In this document: piece after piece, positions 26,341 through 33,439 of the stretch | Layout of the letters: every line of letters starts with the position of its first letter | How positions within the stretch are numbered: the first letter of the stretch is position 1 | Virus record (IMG/VR): IMGVR_UViG_3300032116_000484 | Span: 1-41,109 of that record | Direction: 5' to 3' (one strand) | DNA length: 41,109 nucleotides | Origin: a virus | Made by a program: the position numbers and the translations under genes | The notes under the pieces: model-generated | What the model was told of the DNA's origin: nothing | Seen by the model: only the letters and a program-made list of their open reading frames with translations | The model's database searches: none

Positions 26341-26544
26341 ATGGATAATAATAAACTTAAAAACACAGTAGACCAATTCTTGAATCCAAAACAAATTAGA
26401 AATATATCTAACGATGGGATGGAAAGAGAAGAATGTGACTTACAAACAGGAGAATGTTATGTAATTAGGTCTAAAGACGGTATCGTTGAAAGAATTAATA
26501 AAAAATATATTACCGAAGACGGTAGACAACTTTTACAAGATTAA
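26341..26544 (+). CDS. Small protein of unknown function
   Basis: A 67-aa protein that I do not recognise. It has a helical N-terminus ('KLKNTVDQFLNPKQI'), then a pair of cysteines in 'ECDLQTGECYVIRSKDG' (31-47), which could form a small beta hairpin with a metal-binding or disulfide role, and a charged C-terminus. The start is supported by a double TATTTATA box 11 nt upstream. The next gene starts 4 nt after its stop, so the two are cotranscribed. There is no signal peptide or membrane segment. Confidence 0.75.
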   Translation: MDNNKLKNTVDQFLNPKQIRNISNDGMEREECDLQTGECYVIRSKDGIVERINKKYITEDGRQLLQD

Positions 26545-26548
26545 AGCT

Positions 26549-27190
26549 ATGAGTTTAGAAAAGAAATTACACGAAGAATTGATGAGATTTAATGCCATCA
26601 ATAAATACGGAAAAAAAATGATTATGGAACAAGATGTTCCACCTGCAGCGGTTGAGCCTCCTACCACGGATGCACCCGCAGACGTTCCACCCGTTGACCC
26701 ATCAGCACCTGTAGATCCCGCCGCAGCTCCACCAATGACCGATTCCGCACCAGTTGAAATGGATACTACTGAAGAAATCGATATTACAGACTTGGTTAAC
26801 ATGACTAAGAGTATTAAAAAGGATATGGACGATAATAAGTCTGAATATGATGGTGTTATAAATAAGATGGACGATGTTTTCACAAAATTGTCTGATTTAG
26901 AAAGTAAATTAGTACAAATGGACCAAGTTATGTCTAAAATAGATGAACTAGGTTCTAAAGTTGAACTTATGAAAGAACCATCCGCACAAGAAAAATTAGA
27001 AATGAGATCGTTAGATTCATATCCATTTAATCAAAACCCACAACAGTTCTTTGCACAAAAACAAGGAGAAATGAGACAAAGTGGTAAAAACGAATACGTT
27101 TTAACAAAACAAGAAGTTGAAGATTACCCAAAAGACACAATAAGACAATCATTCAATCCCGAACAACAAGAAGATGAATTTAAGTTCTAA
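26549..27190 (+). CDS. Pro/Ala-rich protein with coiled coil, unknown function
   Basis: A 213-aa protein in three parts: a basic helical start (1-26), a Pro/Ala/Asp-rich linker (about 29-70, rich in 'PPVDP'-like units), and a coiled-coil segment (about 78-145) with heptads of I, M, L and V. The tail is Q/E-rich and disordered-looking. The start is taken at ATG 26549, 4 nt after the previous stop, rather than an in-frame ATG at 26486 that lies inside the upstream gene. Its 3' end overlaps the ferritin-like gene by 17 nt. The design (linker plus coiled coil) is common in virion or scaffold-like proteins, but no specific family is recognised. Confidence 0.75.
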   Translation: MSLEKKLHEELMRFNAINKYGKKMIMEQDVPPAAVEPPTTDAPADVPPVDPSAPVDPAAAPPMTDSAPVEMDTTEEIDITDLVNMTKSIKKDMDDNKSEYDGVINKMDDVFTKLSDLESKLVQMDQVMSKIDELGSKVELMKEPSAQEKLEMRSLDSYPFNQNPQQFFAQKQGEMRQSGKNEYVLTKQEVEDYPKDTIRQSFNPEQQEDEFKF

Positions 27191-27539
27191 TGTAAATTTT
27201 TTCTTAGGTTTACAAACACAGATGAAGATAAATCATTGGCAAACCAAAGGGTTTGCTAGACATAAAGCATTTGGAGAATTTTATGATGTTATGGATGGAT
27301 TAATCGATACATTTGTTGAGAGTGCAATGGGAAAATATGGAAGATTTATTCTTGATGACGAAACTAAAACAATTCAAATGAATAATCTTTCAGACATGGA
27401 TATGAAGGGTTTAATTAATACTGTGAGGGAAGCTTTGGTACAAATTGAATTAGATGAAAAAGACACTGATTTATTGAATATAAGAGACGAAATGATTGGA
27501 GAAGTCAACAAATTATCTTATCTTTTAACATTAGAATAA
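27174..27539 (+). CDS. Dps/ferritin-like small helical protein (DUF5856-type)
   Basis: A 121-aa all-helical protein. The first half has 'MKINHWQTKGFARHKAFGEF' (17-36) followed by 'YDVMDGLIDTFVE', the Dps pattern of HW-x2-K, a second His and an acidic helix. The second half ends in 'DTDLLNIRDEMIGEVNKLSY', like the last helix of Dps. Dps proteins are about 160 aa, so this is a shortened four-helix version, as in phage proteins assigned to DUF5856. Candidate metal ligands are H21, H30, E35, D39 and D42; activity is unproven. It overlaps the upstream gene by 17 nt and is followed by a strong terminator. It could bind iron or DNA, or be merely a structural relative. Confidence 0.65.
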   Translation: MNLSSNVNFFLGLQTQMKINHWQTKGFARHKAFGEFYDVMDGLIDTFVESAMGKYGRFILDDETKTIQMNNLSDMDMKGLINTVREALVQIELDEKDTDLLNIRDEMIGEVNKLSYLLTLE

Positions 27540-27565
27540 CCCGAAAAATAATTTAAAAAAAACTT

Positions 27566-27594
27566 AACCCGAATTTTGTAATTCGGGTTTTTTT
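27566..27594 (+). terminator. Rho-independent terminator after the ferritin-like gene
   Basis: AACCCGAATT (27566-27575), loop TTGT, AATTCGGGTT (27580-27589), then a run of seven T from 27588. A perfect 10-bp stem. The T run merges into the TATTTATA box of the next gene. Confidence 0.93.
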
Positions 27595-27601
27595 ATTTAT
27601 A
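27594..27601 (+). promoter_or_regulatory. Late-type TATTTATA box for the SSB gene
   Basis: TATTTATA directly after the terminator T run, 42 nt before the ATG at 27644. The leader contains no Shine-Dalgarno sequence. Confidence 0.5.
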
Positions 27602-27643
27602 TTTTTAGAACAATGATATTATTAATTTTAAAATTTAACTATT

Positions 27644-28498
27644 ATGTCAACATTTGATGCAGTACTGGCTCAGTACGAAAAAAGTAAACAAGCCACAAGT
27701 GGCAACTCAAACAAAGTCTCACAAGAAGACAGAATGAAAAAGTACTTTACCACGGTTTTACCTAAGGGTTCTCGTGGAGAAGAAAGAAGAATTAGAATTT
27801 TACCTACTAAGGACGGTGGTTCACCTTTTGTTGAGGTGTATTTCCATGAGGTTCAAGTAGATGGAAAATGGTTAAAACTTTATGACCCAAAACAAGAAGG
27901 TAAAAGGTCACCATTAAATGAGGTGTATCAAGGATTAATGGAAACGGGGGTAGAATCAGATAGAGAATTGGCTAGACAATACCGTTCTCGTAAATTCTAT
28001 ATCGTTAAAGTAATAGACAGAGACCACGAAGAAGATGGTGTTAAGTTTTGGAGATTTAAACACAACGCAAAGGGAGATGGTGTCTTAGATAAGATTTTCC
28101 CAATCTTTAAAAATAAAGGGGATATCACTGATACTACTAAAGGTCGTGATTTGATTCTTTCTTTAGGTTTAACTAAGGCGGGAACAGGTAAGGAATACAC
28201 TTCAATTAATTCTGTAATTCCTGAAGACCCGAGTCCGTTACATGAGAATACAGACAAATCAAACGAGTGGGTTAATGATGAATTGGTTTGGTCCGATGTA
28301 TACTCTAAAAAAGGTGAGGATTATCTTGAATTAGTTGCTAATGGAGAAACTCCAAAATGGAGTACGGAAAGTAACAAATGGATTTCTACTTCACAACTTG
28401 ATTCTTCATCAGAAGAAACAATTGCGGCACCAAAAAAATCAACACCGGTTGTTGATCCTCAAGAAGAGGAAGAAGTTGATGGGGACCTACCATTTTAA
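27644..28498 (+). CDS. gp32: Single-stranded DNA-binding protein (gp32-like)
   Basis: Coats ssDNA in replication and recombination. The 284-aa protein begins with a basic/polar region, then 'MKKYFTTVLPKGSRGEERRI' and 'RILP' (about 31-54), which is the gp32 core start (KVRILP type). The centre has 'RSRKFYIVKVIDRDHEEDGV', 'FWRFKHNAKGDGVLDKI' and 'DLILSLGLTK'. The C-terminus is acidic and ends in 'EEEEVDGDLPF'. Size is close to T4 gp32 (301 aa). There are no cysteines at all, so the gp32 zinc site is absent, and the last four residues resemble the DDIPF tip of bacterial SSB. It lies just before uvsX and, in this phage, far from polymerase. It is preceded by a terminator and a TATTTATA box. Confidence 0.85.
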   Translation: MSTFDAVLAQYEKSKQATSGNSNKVSQEDRMKKYFTTVLPKGSRGEERRIRILPTKDGGSPFVEVYFHEVQVDGKWLKLYDPKQEGKRSPLNEVYQGLMETGVESDRELARQYRSRKFYIVKVIDRDHEEDGVKFWRFKHNAKGDGVLDKIFPIFKNKGDITDTTKGRDLILSLGLTKAGTGKEYTSINSVIPEDPSPLHENTDKSNEWVNDELVWSDVYSKKGEDYLELVANGETPKWSTESNKWISTSQLDSSSEETIAAPKKSTPVVDPQEEEEVDGDLPF

Positions 28499-28512
28499 TT
28501 GGTAAAACAATA

Positions 28513-28542
28513 GGGGGTTCGGAGATAACGTCAAAGGCCCCC
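28513..28542 (+). ncRNA. Stable G5/C5 hairpin between SSB and uvsX genes
   Basis: GGGGG (28513-28517) pairs with CCCCC (28538-28542), extended inward by two U-G pairs, leaving a loop of 16 nt that contains GATAACGTCAAA. G+C is far above the surroundings. It sits 15 nt after the SSB stop and 19 nt before the uvsX ATG. It is followed by ACTTTTAAATTT, not a clean T run, so it is at best a weak terminator. It may be an mRNA end, a processing site or a translation control element. Confidence 0.6.
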
Positions 28543-28561
28543 ACTTTTAAATTTATATAAT

Positions 28562-29536
28562 ATGGCAATCAAGAAAAACGATTTTAGTTCAATAAAGAAA
28601 AAGTTCTCTAAAGAAGCCGAATACAAGGCTGATAGGTTCTTTGATTTGGGTGATGCATTTTTAGATGCAACAGGTATTCCTGGTCCGGCTATTGGACATT
28701 TGAATATGTTTTTGGGTCATAGTGATACAGGAAAAACTACGGCACTTGTAAAGGCGGCAGTAGACGCACAAAAGAAAGGTATATTACCTGTGTTTATTAT
28801 TACTGAACAGAAATGGAGTTGGGATCACGCCGAATTAATGGGTTTCAATAAAGAAGATGATTTCTATCTTTTCAATAGTGATTTTGAGTATATTGAACAA
28901 ATTACCGATTTTATTAATGAAGTATTGGATGCTCAAGAAAAGGGTGAAATACCACATGATATTCTATTCTTATGGGACTCTGTAGGTTCAGTACCTTGTA
29001 AAATGACTTACGAAGGTAAAGGTGGTAAACAACACAATGCATCTACATTAGCGGATAAGATTGGTATGGGACTGAATCAAAGAATTTCAGGTTCAAGAAG
29101 GGCCGATAAAAAATATACAAATACCCTAATAATTGTGAATCAACCTTGGGTGGAATTACCCGACAATCCTTTTGGTCAACCTAAGATTAAAGCGAAAGGT
29201 GGAGAAGCAATTTGGTTAAACTCAACTCTTGTATTCTTATTTGGTAATCAAAAAGGTGCGGGAACCACTAAAATCTCAATCACCAAAGACAAGAGAAAAG
29301 TTAAGATTGCAACAAGAACTAAAATTTCAATAATGAAAAACCATGTAAATGGTTTGGGTTATGAAGATGGTAGAATTTTAGTCACTGCACATGACTTTAT
29401 GAAGGGTAGAGATGATGTTGAAGAAAAGAAGAGTATTGAGCTTTACAAATCAGAACATGGAGATTATATTAGTAAAATGTTAGGCGTTAATGTTACAGAC
29501 GCGGAAGATATTGAAGTTGTAACTGAGGATGAATAA
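28562..29536 (+). CDS. uvsX: RecA-like recombinase UvsX
   Basis: ATP-dependent strand-exchange protein for recombination-dependent replication. Walker A is GHSDTGKT (52-59) and the Walker B strand is 'ILFLWDS' ending D139-S140. A probable catalytic Glu is E82 in 'ITEQKW'. Later segments 'NQPWVELPDNPFGQPKIKAK' and 'GGEAIWLNS' match the RecA/UvsX region after the L2 loop. The 324-aa length is a little shorter than T4 UvsX (391 aa). It follows the SSB gene with the hairpin in the 63-nt gap, and RNase H comes next, so it belongs to a replication-recombination operon. Confidence 0.92.
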   Translation: MAIKKNDFSSIKKKFSKEAEYKADRFFDLGDAFLDATGIPGPAIGHLNMFLGHSDTGKTTALVKAAVDAQKKGILPVFIITEQKWSWDHAELMGFNKEDDFYLFNSDFEYIEQITDFINEVLDAQEKGEIPHDILFLWDSVGSVPCKMTYEGKGGKQHNASTLADKIGMGLNQRISGSRRADKKYTNTLIIVNQPWVELPDNPFGQPKIKAKGGEAIWLNSTLVFLFGNQKGAGTTKISITKDKRKVKIATRTKISIMKNHVNGLGYEDGRILVTAHDFMKGRDDVEEKKSIELYKSEHGDYISKMLGVNVTDAEDIEVVTEDE

Positions 29537-29552
29537 TTATTAATAAACATTA

Positions 29553-30572
29553 ATGTCCGTTTTATTAGTTGATGGCGACAATTTACTCACGATTGGTTTC
29601 TTTGGTCTTAAGAATCACTTCTATAAGGGAAAACATATTGGAGGAATCTATCATTTTATCAATACTCTTAGGAGATCGTTTGAAACATATCATTTAGATA
29701 AAATTGTTGTGTTTTGGGACGGTGAAAACGGATCCCATCAAAGACGACAAATCTATCATCTCTACAAAGAAAATCGTAGAAACAGAATCCGTTCAGAGGA
29801 AGAACTCGATAACTACAATTATCAAAGAAACAGAATCAAACAGTATTTAGAGGAACTTTATGTTAGACAGGGTGAATTTGAATATTGTGAAACTGATGAT
29901 TGTGTGGCATATTATGTTCAAAACTCCCCAAATGAAACAAAAATCATCTATTCTTCTGATGGTGATTTAACTCAATTGGTTTCTGAAAAAACATCAATAT
30001 ATAACCCTTCACACGGAAAACTATATAAGTCCAACGATATTATAACTTATAGTCATGAGGATATTCATATTAGTAATGTCAAATTGGTTAAAATGTTGTG
30101 TGGAGATCCCTCGGATAATATATCAGGTATCAAAAGTATGGGATTAAAAAGATTATTGTCCTTATATCCTGAAATAAAAAATAGAGCGGTCACAATTGAG
30201 GAAATATTGGAAAGAACCAACTTATTGTTCGAAGATGATAAAACTAATTGGTTATACAAAAACATACTTACGGGTGTAACAAAATATGGTGTCTTTGGTA
30301 ATGAGTTTTTTGAAATTAACAAAAGGATTGTAAGTTTAGAAGAACCGTTTTTGACCGATGAAGCAAAAGACACAATAAACTCACTAATAAATGATTTATT
30401 AGACCCCGAAGGAAGGTCTTATAAAAATATGATGAAAATGATGACGGAAGATGGGATTTTTAATTTATTACCTAAGTCCGATGACAGATGGACGAATTTT
30501 TTAAACCCCTTCCTAAGATTAACTAGAAAAGAAAAAAATAAAAAATTAATTAAAATTAAAAACTATGACTAA
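29553..30572 (+). CDS. rnh: RNase H / 5'-3' exonuclease (FEN family, T4 rnh-like)
   Basis: Removes RNA primers and flaps during lagging-strand synthesis. The 339-aa protein has all acidic metal-site positions of the PIN-like FEN fold: D7 and D9 in 'LLVDGDN', D56 in 'FWDGENG', E113/D115/D116 in 'CETDDCV', D136 and D138 in 'SSDGDLTQLV', and D185/D188 in 'CGDPSDNISG', the last leading into the helix-hairpin-helix DNA-binding segment 'GIKSMGLKRLLSLYP'. T4 RNase H is 305 aa. The C-terminus is Lys-rich. It overlaps the next gene by 8 nt, implying coupling. It is one of the clearest calls in the window. Confidence 0.9.
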   Translation: MSVLLVDGDNLLTIGFFGLKNHFYKGKHIGGIYHFINTLRRSFETYHLDKIVVFWDGENGSHQRRQIYHLYKENRRNRIRSEEELDNYNYQRNRIKQYLEELYVRQGEFEYCETDDCVAYYVQNSPNETKIIYSSDGDLTQLVSEKTSIYNPSHGKLYKSNDIITYSHEDIHISNVKLVKMLCGDPSDNISGIKSMGLKRLLSLYPEIKNRAVTIEEILERTNLLFEDDKTNWLYKNILTGVTKYGVFGNEFFEINKRIVSLEEPFLTDEAKDTINSLINDLLDPEGRSYKNMMKMMTEDGIFNLLPKSDDRWTNFLNPFLRLTRKEKNKKLIKIKNYD

Positions 30573-31011
30573 TCAACAAGAAATCACAAAATTTGAATTT
30601 TTGTTAACATTGGATGGAAACATTGTCTGCCAAAGATTTTTTAATGTAAAAAACCATAACCCTAAAGCGAGGAGGTCAATGGATCTTCATTATTATATAA
30701 AAGAAATTTCTGAAGAAATAAGTGATGATTTAAAAACAAAAACATCCGATTATTTGTGTGAAAATCAAAATTATTTCCTCAATTTGGAGAGTGTGGAAGA
30801 TGACGAAGAGAACAAAAAAGAGGAATTTTTAATTGAAATTAAGTTGAATGAGGATGTATTTATTTCAAGAATATTTCCAGCGTATTACTACCATCCAAAG
30901 GTTAGATATACAGTAGATGTTCGTCCAAAACTTAAGAGGATTTTGTCAGATTTGACTGACATACTGTCTTCAAAAAATTTAGAAACAAAATATTTGAATT
31001 ACGAACTTTAA
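30565..31011 (+). CDS. Duplicated-domain protein of unknown function in the replication operon
   Basis: A 148-aa protein that I do not recognise. It consists of two similar halves: residues about 10-56 ('FEFLLTLDGNIVCQRFFNV', 'NPKARRSMDLHYYIKEIS') and about 87-138 ('FLIEIKLNEDVFISRIFPA', 'HPKVRYTVDVRPKLKRILS'). Each has a beta strand, a 'R-F----(N/H)P--R---D' turn and an acidic/basic helix. An acidic linker 'VEDDEENKKEE' joins them. The gene overlaps rnh by 8 nt and ends 15 nt before the helicase gene, so it is likely a replication accessory factor. T4 has small genes near rnh and 32 (dsbA, 33, 59), but no similarity to them is visible. Confidence 0.8.
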   Translation: MTNQQEITKFEFLLTLDGNIVCQRFFNVKNHNPKARRSMDLHYYIKEISEEISDDLKTKTSDYLCENQNYFLNLESVEDDEENKKEEFLIEIKLNEDVFISRIFPAYYYHPKVRYTVDVRPKLKRILSDLTDILSSKNLETKYLNYEL

Positions 31012-31026
31012 AAAAAAATTACAAAC

Positions 31027-32412
31027 ATGTCTGAAGAGAAAAATTTTGGGTACCTAGGTCATACATTTCAACAACAACTAATAAAGGCTATTATAGAAGA
31101 TAAGAAGTTTGGAGACGTTATCGTTGAAGTATTAGAGAGTAAATACTTCGATAACAATTCATTTAAGTTTATTATGGAGAACATTAAGGAACTTCATAAA
31201 CTTTACAATAAAGTCCCAAACTATGAGACAGTTGCCCAAAAAATTATGTCTGAAGGTGGTAATAAGGATTCTAATAGACCACACATTGATACATTAGAAT
31301 CAATTAAAAATTTAGAGAAAAATGATGAATTTGTAAAAGACAAATCATTAAATTTTTGTAGACAACAAAACTTAAAAAAAGAATTGAAAACCATTCAATC
31401 AATTATTGATAATGGTGAATTTGAGTCATACAATAAAATTGAAGAGAAAATTCAAAAAGCTTTACAGGTTGGTGTCATAAACGATAGTGTTGTTGATGTA
31501 TTTCACAATATTGACGACGCTCTTGAAAAGGATTACAGACTACCAATTAGAACAGGAATTGTTGGTTTAGATAACGTTTTAAAGGGTGGTCTAGGTAGAG
31601 GTGAGTTAGGTGTTGTATTAGCACCAACTGGTACAGGTAAAACAACATTACTAACTAAGTTTTCCAATACCGCTTACAACGATGGATTTAATGTCCTTCA
31701 AATATTTTTTGAAGATAATGAAGGTCAAATTAAAAGAAAACACTATACCATATGGTCAGGTGTTGCTCCGGATGAACAACCAGAGTTTAAAGAAGAAGTT
31801 CTTGCTTCTGTAAGAGAACAACAAGAAAGGTCGTCGGGTTCTCTTAAATTATCAAAATTACCAAGTGACAATATCACCATTTCTGAAATTAAATCTAAAA
31901 TTAGAAAAATGATTTCAGAAGGATTTAAACCCGATTTGGTGGTAATTGATTATGTCGATTGTATTTCACCCGAGAGAAGTGTAAATGGTGAAGAATGGAA
32001 AGGAGAAGGGTCAATTATGAGAAGTTTAGAGGCAATGACATCTGAATTTAATATCGCAATATGGACAGCAACACAAGGTAATCGTGAATCAATTTCATCT
32101 GAAGTTGTTACAGGAGACCAAATGGGAGGTTCAATTAAAAAAGCACAAATTGCACATATCATTTTATCAATTGGTAAAACACTTGAACAAAAAGAGAATA
32201 ATTTAGCAACATTAACATTGTTAAAATCTCGTGTTGGTAAAGATGGTATCATATGGCAAAATTGCAAATTCGATAATCAATTCTTAGTAATTGATACTGA
32301 ATCTCAGAATACTCTTTTAGGACACGAACATCAACAAGAAGAAAAGAGAGCAAATCGTGCGGCTGAAGTATTTAAGAAATCACAAGAAAGAAAATTAAGG
32401 ATACAAAATTAA
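31027..32412 (+). CDS. gp41: Replicative DNA helicase (DnaB family, gp41-like)
   Basis: Hexameric 5'-3' helicase of the replisome. The 461-aa protein has a helical N-terminal domain (about 10-150), a linker, then the RecA-like core with 'TGIVGLDNVLKGGLGRGEL' at 176-194, Walker A in 'LAPTGTGKTTLL' (198-209) and Walker B 'DLVVIDYVD' (303-311). 'WTATQGNR' follows in the motif III region and 'TLLKSRVGKDG' near the end. The length agrees with T4 gp41 (475 aa). It sits between the duplicated-domain gene and nrdB. No primase (gp61) gene is in the window. Confidence 0.92.
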   Translation: MSEEKNFGYLGHTFQQQLIKAIIEDKKFGDVIVEVLESKYFDNNSFKFIMENIKELHKLYNKVPNYETVAQKIMSEGGNKDSNRPHIDTLESIKNLEKNDEFVKDKSLNFCRQQNLKKELKTIQSIIDNGEFESYNKIEEKIQKALQVGVINDSVVDVFHNIDDALEKDYRLPIRTGIVGLDNVLKGGLGRGELGVVLAPTGTGKTTLLTKFSNTAYNDGFNVLQIFFEDNEGQIKRKHYTIWSGVAPDEQPEFKEEVLASVREQQERSSGSLKLSKLPSDNITISEIKSKIRKMISEGFKPDLVVIDYVDCISPERSVNGEEWKGEGSIMRSLEAMTSEFNIAIWTATQGNRESISSEVVTGDQMGGSIKKAQIAHIILSIGKTLEQKENNLATLTLLKSRVGKDGIIWQNCKFDNQFLVIDTESQNTLLGHEHQQEEKRANRAAEVFKKSQERKLRIQN

Positions 32413-32420
32413 ATAACAAT

Positions 32421-33416
32421 ATGAGTAGATTATTCACAGAAAGAATACCATTTAAACCATTTGAATATCCTGAATATTTCAACGAAGGGTGGTTAAAACA
32501 AATGCAGGCTTTTTGGTTACATACCGAAATACCTATGCAGGGAGATTTAAAAGATTGGAACGAAAATCTAAGTGATTCTGAAAAACATTTAGTTGGTAAT
32601 ATTTTATTAGGGTTTGCACAAACAGAGTGTGCGGTTTCAGATTATTGGACAGGAATGGTTACTAAATGGTTTCCAAAACACGAAATCAAACAAATGGCGA
32701 TGGCGTTTGGGTCTCAAGAGACGATTCACTCGGTAGCTTATTCATATCTAAACGAGACGTTAGGTTTGGAGGATTTTGAAGGGTTTTTACATGATGAGAC
32801 CATGAAAGAACGTTTTGAATTACTTACTAATACAACCGCGGATTGGACACCAAAGGATTTAGAGAAAAACCCTAAGGCGAGAGTTGAGGTTGCAAGAAGT
32901 TTGGCAATTTTCTCAGCGTTTGCTGAAGGTGTTGCATTATATTCATCATTTGCGGTTCTCTATAGTTTTCAAATGAGAAATCTTTTGAAAGGTATCGGAC
33001 AACAAATGAAATGGAGTGTGAGAGACGAATCACTTCACTCTAAAATGGGATGTCAATTATTCAGACACATGTGTTTAGAATACCCTGAATTATTGAAAGA
33101 GGCTAAAGAAGACATTTATAATGCGGCTAAACTTATTCAAGAATTGGAACACAAATTTATCGATAAGATTTTTGAAATGGGAGACCTCGAAAATTTGAAA
33201 GCGTCTGACCTTAAAGAATTCATCAATAAACGAATAAACGATAAATTAGTTGAACTTGGATATGACCCAACATTTAAATTCAATGAGAAGAAGTCATCTG
33301 AATTGGACTGGTTTTTTCATCTTACAGGAGGAGTTACACACACAGACTTCTTCGCAATGAGACCTACTGATTATAGTAAAGCAGGAGAAGGTGAAAATTG
33401 GGATGATATTTTTTAA
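32421..33416 (+). CDS. nrdB: Ribonucleotide reductase class I small subunit NrdB
   Basis: Carries the diiron-tyrosyl radical for deoxyribonucleotide synthesis. In this 331-aa protein the ligands can be placed: E69 in 'AQTECAV' (where E. coli has D84), E100 and H103 in 'QETIHSVAY' with the radical tyrosine Y107, E169 in 'FAEGVALY', and E203 and H206 in 'VRDESLHS'. The C-terminal tail 'GENWDDIF' is the acidic hydrophobic peptide that docks into NrdA. No N-terminal ATP-cone is present. It lies 8 nt after the helicase stop and 23 nt before nrdA. Confidence 0.95.
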   Translation: MSRLFTERIPFKPFEYPEYFNEGWLKQMQAFWLHTEIPMQGDLKDWNENLSDSEKHLVGNILLGFAQTECAVSDYWTGMVTKWFPKHEIKQMAMAFGSQETIHSVAYSYLNETLGLEDFEGFLHDETMKERFELLTNTTADWTPKDLEKNPKARVEVARSLAIFSAFAEGVALYSSFAVLYSFQMRNLLKGIGQQMKWSVRDESLHSKMGCQLFRHMCLEYPELLKEAKEDIYNAAKLIQELEHKFIDKIFEMGDLENLKASDLKEFINKRINDKLVELGYDPTFKFNEKKSSELDWFFHLTGGVTHTDFFAMRPTDYSKAGEGENWDDIF

Positions 33417-33439
33417 ATAACTAAAAATTTTATTGAAAT

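Noticed and set aside
26486-26548. Upstream in-frame ATG for the Pro/Ala-rich protein
   Set aside because: It would overlap the 67-aa gene by nearly 60 nt. The ATG at 26549 just after that gene's stop is the simpler start.
27613-27657. 14-codon upstream ORF overlapping the SSB start, possible translational control
   Set aside because: Its composition is ordinary A/T-rich leader sequence with no ribosome-binding signal; chance is the better explanation without conservation data.
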